64,000 bases of DNA from Moraxellaceae bacterium. GTDB taxonomy: Bacteria > Pseudomonadota > Gammaproteobacteria > Pseudomonadales > Moraxellaceae. The notes beneath the pieces are model-generated. The model was not told the DNA's origin. It was given only the letters and a program-made list of their open reading frames with translations, and did not search any database. Of this stretch, positions 59,315-64,000 are shown piece by piece; position 1 is the first letter of the stretch; every line of letters starts with the position of its first letter. The DNA lies in assembly GCA_030646295.1 (NCBI GenBank), contig JAUSND010000016.1:434001-498000 (forward strand). The letters are read 5' to 3'. Both the position numbers and the translations under genes were made by a program.

Positions 59315-59344
59315 CGCAATCCTTCCAGATTGCCAAGACCTAAA

Positions 59345-61324
59345 TCAGAACGAATATTTGAGCGTCAGTGTCAGATTGTCACGATCCGACAACAGGTTGC
59401 TCGACTCCGCACCCCAGAACGAGTTGTATGCAACACCCACATCAAACTCATTGTTGTACACCGCATTCATGCCAACCGTAGCGGACTTGCGGTTTTCATG
59501 AAAATTACCGGTACGGTGCGAGTTGCCATCAACATCATGAGCAAAGCGAATCACCGGATTAAGTGTTACACCAGCAAACACATCGTTGTATGTTGCGGAG
59601 AGCACCATGCGATAACCCCAGGAGAAGTTATCCATGTAGTCATCAGATGGACCTTCGGAAAGGCAGGTATCTGCTTCGTAAACCGAGTCATCCGGGTTTG
59701 CGGTATTGGGGGCGCAAACCAAGCCACTTGTAGCAGCGGTCGTACCTGAAAGGGTCGGAACATTCAACAACGATGCAGTGGATGCATAACGCTTGTCTTC
59801 ACCCTTTGGAACATAATTCGCGCCAACTTCAAGCACACCAATTACGCCATTGGCACCCAGTGCGGGGCCAAAATTATTAATGGCTACAAAATCCAGGTTA
59901 TAGGTTTCAAGCTCTTCCCAAACCTTGACTGTATCGCCTGGCCGGATCGGATTGCCGTTGTTCAAGGTATCGCCAAAGCTGACACCATCATTAGGATTGC
60001 ATGCGCCAAGACCGTAGCAGATCGCAGCTATGGAGTTGTATGCCACCAGATTGTCACCCAACTCGGACAGAATCACGTCATTGGGGCGATAGGCCAGCTC
60101 ACCGGAGAGAGCCAGATCACCAACTGTTGTACTGAAAGTCAGGCCAACCATCTGGATATCTTCAGGGTATACAATCTGATAGACCGTGTTATCAATATAC
60201 GAAATGGCACCAGCAATGCCACCGGCGAAAGCACCGGTAGTGGCCTGTGCAACCGGCTTATGGCTATGGTAGTTCATGTAAAACAGACCGAACTCGGTCT
60301 CATCCATGCTGTAGCGGAAAGACACGCCATACTGCCCTTCGCTATCGACAGGCTTATCAGCGATACGGTCACTCGTCAGGCTCGTACTGTTGATGCCATA
60401 CACCGACTGGTTGTAACCAGCGACAAAGCCACCAAGTGCCGAGTTCGAAAAGTCCACCAGAATTCTGTTAGCACCATCGCCGGCAAAAGCATCATCCGTC
60501 GAGTAGAAGGTGCCTACACCATCAGCTTCTGAATAATCCCAGTCAAACTCATAGAACGCTTCCATGGTCAGACTGTCGGCGAGCTCATAGGATGCAAAAA
60601 TCATGGGCAACGGCAGCAGGGCCTCCTTGATTTCAGCACCTGGCAAACGCAACTGGGAAAGGGAAACAGGATTGGCATTATTGATGCCGTCCTGCAGGAA
60701 CAGGGCTTCACCCCAGTTGATTACCTGCTCACCCAGGCGGACATTCAGTGCACGGCCACTTACGTCAAAGTTTCCATAGACATAGGCATCAAGGGCACGA
60801 ACGTCACTGGCGACCTTGTTGTCCAGTTCGCTGGGGAAGCCACAGGCAGTCACATCAACAGTGGACTGCGAGTTGCAACTGGCCGAGTTGGGAAAGTAGG
60901 CAGGCTGGGAGCGATTAGGGTACTCATCAGAGAGAACGGTGTCATAAAACGCTGTACCGCGCACAAACATACCAAAATCATTCCACTTCAACTCAAGATC
61001 AGAGGTGATCTTGTAAACACTGCTGATCGGCTTGGAGTCGTTATCAAAATTGGCATCGCCGTCATTCTTGTTGATGAATGTGCGACGATTGGCTTTAACA
61101 ATGCTGGCGTAATCCGGGTAGAGGCCTGCCTTGTTTTCGTCCTGAGCCTCCATGCGCCAGCCAGTACCGTATGACAACGTTGTATCCAGTGATCCCGTTA
61201 CGGCACCAAGATTAAGCTCGAACGCAGACGCCGTACTCACTGCCAGCGGAAGAACCGTGGCAAGCGCAAAACCAGCGGCGCGGGGGGCCATGCGAAGTGA
61301 CTGCAGACCATGCTTCTTTTTCAT
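59345..61324 (-). CDS. DUF1302 family outer-membrane protein
   Basis: A 659-residue protein with a signal peptide (1-34, ...AVSTASA) followed by FELNLGAVTGSLDTTLSYGTGWR, the DUF1302 opening. Alternating amphipathic strands continue to a terminal aromatic residue (LTLTLKYSF), the C-terminal signature of outer-membrane barrels. The LGEQVINWGEALFLQDGINNANPV block is a family hallmark. Mature Cys residues come in pairs (SCNSQSTVDVTAC, CYGLGAC). Members are assumed to be porin-like channels for hydrophobic compounds. GGAGC lies 8 bases before ATG 61324, and two large palindromes lie upstream. First gene of the DUF1302-DUF1329 unit. Confidence 0.92.
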   Translation of the reverse strand: MKKKHGLQSLRMAPRAAGFALATVLPLAVSTASAFELNLGAVTGSLDTTLSYGTGWRMEAQDENKAGLYPDYASIVKANRRTFINKNDGDANFDNDSKPISSVYKITSDLELKWNDFGMFVRGTAFYDTVLSDEYPNRSQPAYFPNSASCNSQSTVDVTACGFPSELDNKVASDVRALDAYVYGNFDVSGRALNVRLGEQVINWGEALFLQDGINNANPVSLSQLRLPGAEIKEALLPLPMIFASYELADSLTMEAFYEFDWDYSEADGVGTFYSTDDAFAGDGANRILVDFSNSALGGFVAGYNQSVYGINSTSLTSDRIADKPVDSEGQYGVSFRYSMDETEFGLFYMNYHSHKPVAQATTGAFAGGIAGAISYIDNTVYQIVYPEDIQMVGLTFSTTVGDLALSGELAYRPNDVILSELGDNLVAYNSIAAICYGLGACNPNDGVSFGDTLNNGNPIRPGDTVKVWEELETYNLDFVAINNFGPALGANGVIGVLEVGANYVPKGEDKRYASTASLLNVPTLSGTTAATSGLVCAPNTANPDDSVYEADTCLSEGPSDDYMDNFSWGYRMVLSATYNDVFAGVTLNPVIRFAHDVDGNSHRTGNFHENRKSATVGMNAVYNNEFDVGVAYNSFWGAESSNLLSDRDNLTLTLKYSF

Positions 61325-61453
61325 GTCGGTGCTCCGAACGAGATGTTTTGTGTTGTGGTGTGATGTTTATTTTTTTGGGGCTGCTTTTTAGAGCTATATA
61401 TACGTCTGCAATACAGGTGTCTGGGGCCTTCACCACAGAACACATGTTGTACC

Positions 61454-61482
61454 CATGAATTCACGATTCGTGACATTTCATG
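61454..61482. promoter_or_regulatory. Palindrome TCACGATTCGTGA with outer CATGAA/TTCATG arms
   Basis: TCACGA-T-TCGTGA at 61461-61473 is a perfect 6-1-6 palindrome, and CATGAA (61454) and TTCATG (61477) form outer arms offset by two bases. It lies about 135 bases upstream of the DUF1302 ATG, in the position expected for an activator or repressor site. Regulator unknown. Confidence 0.55.
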
Positions 61483-61483
61483 C

Positions 61484-61517
61484 ATCAATATTGACATTGC
61501 CCGATGTCAATATTGAT
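61484..61517. promoter_or_regulatory. 14-bp perfect inverted repeat with 22-bp centre spacing
   Basis: ATCAATATTGACAT (61484-61497) and ATGTCAATATTGAT (61504-61517) are perfect inverted repeats around TGCCCG. Each arm also contains the self-palindrome TCAATATTGA, giving two identical sites whose centres are 22 bp, two helical turns, apart. That fits two dimers on one DNA face, upstream of DUF1302. Confidence 0.65.
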
Positions 61518-61827
61518 CTGAACGTATTTATAGCTTTTCCTTGATGCTACACGTCCAATTGCGCATTTATACCCTTTGTTTTTTATAAAGAAAACCGGGA
61601 AGTCTGACCCTGAAGTTCTTTAGACACTTTTATGACGATTACAACTTTCATCCTGTCTGACAATACAAGATAACGCAGCCGCATTGTCTGACCAGACCAT
61701 TCAGTCCAAGACCCATTCCCTCCTCTCTCATGTAACAACTGTAGTTCATCAATAAGAGACCGCCAGCTGTCCGAAACCCTGAAATGTCGTCTTTTAGCGC
61801 CCAGAAACACAGGCAAGACCCGTCGTT

Positions 61828-64000
61828 TCAGGACTGGGCCAGCAACAGGCGGCCCAATGTTTCACCAAGATCTGCTGATATGAGTGCCTGATCAATACTC
61901 CGCAGAGCCCGACAAGCAGCCTCCCGACGGACATCATCAAGGTGAGGCCAGATGGATAATGCCCCGAGCAAGCGGGAAGCCAGCTGAGGATTTGTCACAT
62001 CCAGTCTTGCCACCTGATCACACAGCAATTGATATCCACTGCCATCCGCCTGGTGAAAGCCTACCGGATTGGCATTGGCAAACTGGCCCAGCACGGCCCT
62101 GACCCGATTGGGGCGAGTGGCATCATAGTCCGGGTGCCCGATAAGCTGATCAATTCTGGCCACTACACCTGAGACAGGTGCACTTGCCTGAATCATGAAC
62201 CATTGATCCATGACCAGTGGCTCATGAGCCCAGCGCCGTGAAAAGTCCTCCAGGCACTTGCCCGCTTCTGGCAGCCCCGCATGAACCAGTGATGTCAGTG
62301 CGGCTGCCTCATCCGTCATGTTGCGTGCAGCCTGAAAACGTCGGACAGCGATACCGGCATGAGTTGCAGAATAGTCGACCAGCAAGCCCATGGCAGTATT
62401 GGCGAGGCTGCGCTGCGCCATCGCGTCGGCGCTATAAACATAAGCCTCTTCACACGGCCGTTGGCACAGCGACAACAACCATGACTCAAGAGCCTCAGTG
62501 AGTGCCGCACGCAGAGCCTGCCTGGCCCGATGCAACCGGCCCGGGTCAGATCCCCGTGCCTGCTCCAGCAATTGCCCGACAGTGGGAAGCTGCATCAGAC
62601 GCGCAGCCAGCGCAGCATCCATGTCTGCAAGTGCAGGCAGCATGTCAGCGAAAACAGCAAGACACTCCGGATGGCTGGTGAGCGCCTCATCATTAGCCAG
62701 GCGCAGGATCTCGGCGCTCAGTACGTCCTGTGCTATGCGCCAGCGATTGAAGCCATTACCGTCATGGCGTAGCAGAAAAAGCTGCTCGTCAAGTGACAAG
62801 GCCTGCACCAGCTGCACTGGTGCCGAGAAGTCTCTCAACAAGGAAACAACCGGAGCAGAGGAAACACCGGTAAAGCAATATTCGTGGCTATCTTCATTCA
62901 GAACAACAACATGCTCCGTGAGAGCATTGCCATCAAGTGCAACAGGCATTTCACATCCATCCGGCCCCAGAAGCGCCAAACGAACCGGCATGGGCAATGG
63001 ATTCGGCAAAGGGAAACCGTTAATGCGACCCACACTCTGAGAGAGCTGCAGCCTGTAGGTAGCAGTTGATGCGTCATAGCTCCCCGTAGCGGTGAGTACA
63101 GGCGTACCCGGCTGACGGTACCATTGCATGAAACAGGACAATTCAATACCGCTACCCTGACTCAGAGCGGCAACAAAGTCTTCCACTGTGACTGCCATGC
63201 CATCGTTTCTGGAGAAATAAAGATCACTGCCATCCCTGAACTTTTCGGGCCCTGTCACGGCATGGAGCATACGGACAATTTCGGCGCCTTTTTCATATAC
63301 CGTTGCAGTATAAAAATTATTTATTTCAACAAATGACTCAGGACGCACAGGATGCGCCAGGGGGCCAGCATCTTCCGCAAACTGCCATGTACGCAGCATA
63401 TTAACGTCTTCGATCCGCTGAACACTTGCCGAATGCATATCTGCTGAAAACTGCTGGTCCCGGAATACTGTAAATCCTTCCTTGAGACTTAACTGAAACC
63501 AGTCCCTGCACGTGACCCGGTTACCGCTCCAGTTATGAAAGTACTCATGCGCCACCACTGACTCAACACGATGAAACCCGGCATCAGTTGTTGTCGCAGG
63601 ATTGGCCAAAACACAACTGGTATTGAATATATTAAGCCCCTTGTTTTCCATGGCGCCCATATTGAAATGGGAGACCGCAACAATCATGAAAATATCCAGA
63701 TCGTATTCACGACCATAAACCTCCTCATCCCAGCGCATTGCCCGCTTAAGAGACGACATGGCATGGTCAACCTTGTCCAGATCATGGGGCTCGACATAAA
63801 TACGAAGGTCTACTTTACGTCCTGATGCGGTAAAAAAAACATCATCAAGACTTACCAGGTCGCCTGCTACAGCAGCAAACAGATAAGAAGGCTTCGGGAA
63901 AGGATCGTCCCATGTCACAAAGTGTCTGCCGTCGTCAACCTCGCCCGCATCAACAGGATTTCCATTGGACAACAGGACCGGAAAGCGCTTCCGGTCTGCT
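61828..64000 (-). CDS. pepN: Aminopeptidase N, 5'-truncated by window edge
   Basis: A cytoplasmic M1 zinc metallopeptidase removing N-terminal residues from peptides. About 723 C-terminal residues are in the window; the start lies beyond 64000. The frame enters with [16 protein letters not shown], matching the E. coli region before WQDPFPKP. GAMENKG binds the peptide N-terminus, and [10 protein letters not shown] with the downstream Glu in SLKEG is the HEXXH-X18-E zinc site. [19 protein letters not shown] supplies the catalytic tyrosine. The C-terminal helical domain is complete to the stop at 61828. It stands alone, with no terminator visible after it. Confidence 0.97.
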   Translation of the reverse strand, partial: ADRKRFPVLLSNGNPVDAGEVDDGRHFVTWDDPFPKPSYLFAAVAGDLVSLDDVFFTASGRKVDLRIYVEPHDLDKVDHAMSSLKRAMRWDEEVYGREYDLDIFMIVAVSHFNMGAMENKGLNIFNTSCVLANPATTTDAGFHRVESVVAHEYFHNWSGNRVTCRDWFQLSLKEGFTVFRDQQFSADMHSASVQRIEDVNMLRTWQFAEDAGPLAHPVRPESFVEINNFYTATVYEKGAEIVRMLHAVTGPEKFRDGSDLYFSRNDGMAVTVEDFVAALSQGSGIELSCFMQWYRQPGTPVLTATGSYDASTATYRLQLSQSVGRINGFPLPNPLPMPVRLALLGPDGCEMPVALDGNALTEHVVVLNEDSHEYCFTGVSSAPVVSLLRDFSAPVQLVQALSLDEQLFLLRHDGNGFNRWRIAQDVLSAEILRLANDEALTSHPECLAVFADMLPALADMDAALAARLMQLPTVGQLLEQARGSDPGRLHRARQALRAALTEALESWLLSLCQRPCEEAYVYSADAMAQRSLANTAMGLLVDYSATHAGIAVRRFQAARNMTDEAAALTSLVHAGLPEAGKCLEDFSRRWAHEPLVMDQWFMIQASAPVSGVVARIDQLIGHPDYDATRPNRVRAVLGQFANANPVGFHQADGSGYQLLCDQVARLDVTNPQLASRLLGALSIWPHLDDVRREAACRALRSIDQALISADLGETLGRLLLAQS

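Larger units (their letters stand above)
61325..61827. other. 503-bp intergenic region upstream of DUF1302, no convincing gene
   Basis: This is the longest gene-free stretch in the window, between the pepN stop and the DUF1302 start. It is more AT-rich than its neighbours near the DUF1302 side and holds a TATATA run (61397-61402) as a possible -10, plus the two operator-like repeats listed separately. A 77-codon open frame at 61583-61816 has no family character, membrane segment or ribosome site and is probably chance. I see no intrinsic terminator for pepN. Confidence 0.6.

Noticed and set aside
61583-61816. 77-codon frame between pepN and DUF1302
   Set aside because: No ribosome site, no recognisable domain and basic random-looking composition in an otherwise non-coding region.

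Overview
The window is a gene-dense stretch of a gammaproteobacterial chromosome of moderate, slightly GC-rich composition. I see no tRNA, rRNA, insertion sequence, prophage or CRISPR array. The left block (rpsA, cmk, a fused tyrA-aroA, hisC, pheA, serC, gyrA, then divergent ubiG, mupP, yciK) follows the Pseudomonas gene order. A six-gene cluster resembling the fil genes of Acinetobacter points towards Moraxellaceae or a close relative within Pseudomonadales. This placement is inference from gene content only.

Layout. 1-9954 (minus): translation and aromatic/serine biosynthesis ending in gyrA; the first gene, rpsA, is cut by the window edge. 10175-12345 (plus): ubiquinone methylation (ubiG), MurNAc-6-P phosphatase (mupP), an SDR (yciK), closed by a strong bidirectional terminator. 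12418-18746 (minus): a DUF374 acyltransferase, rluB, scpB-scpA, trpS, yciO and the PHP nuclease gene. 18804-22197 (plus): yciB, yciI, a small membrane-anchored coiled-coil protein and mnmC. 22240-29285 (minus): smc-zipA-ligA and a small unknown gene. 29526-31066 (minus): two GntR-type regulators. 31293-33441 (plus): siroheme sulfite/nitrite reductase with its overlapping DUF934 partner. 33500-40961 (minus): the filA-F-like envelope cluster. 41171-42517 (plus): pabB. 42597-43415 (minus): an unknown exported protein. 43487-50251 (minus): the methylcitrate cycle (prpB, prpC, acnD, prpF) behind its own GntR regulator. 50356-52765 (minus): glutaredoxin-like gene and rlmL. 53005-53205 (plus): rmf. 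53297-54322 (minus): pyrD. 54445-61324 (minus): an envelope set of DUF1302, DUF1329, YCF48-like and MMPL/RND proteins. 61828-64000 (minus): pepN, cut at its 5' end.

The two most interesting regions are envelope clusters. The fil-like cluster combines a secreted beta-rich protein (FilA), a stand-alone C39 cysteine peptidase (FilB), two outer-membrane barrels (FilC, FilD), an exported protein (FilE) and a large lipoprotein (FilF). The mature N-terminus of FilA carries a motif resembling a degenerate double-glycine leader, so FilB may process FilA in the periplasm; this is a hypothesis. The DUF1302/DUF1329/YCF48/MMPL set looks like a machine for moving hydrophobic compounds across the envelope, and its upstream region holds two striking palindromic elements. 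Regulatory DNA is unusually legible elsewhere: three identical palindromes frame the prp promoter, FadR-type TGGTN3ACCA palindromes surround the first GntR gene, and structured leaders precede rpsA, rmf and gyrA.
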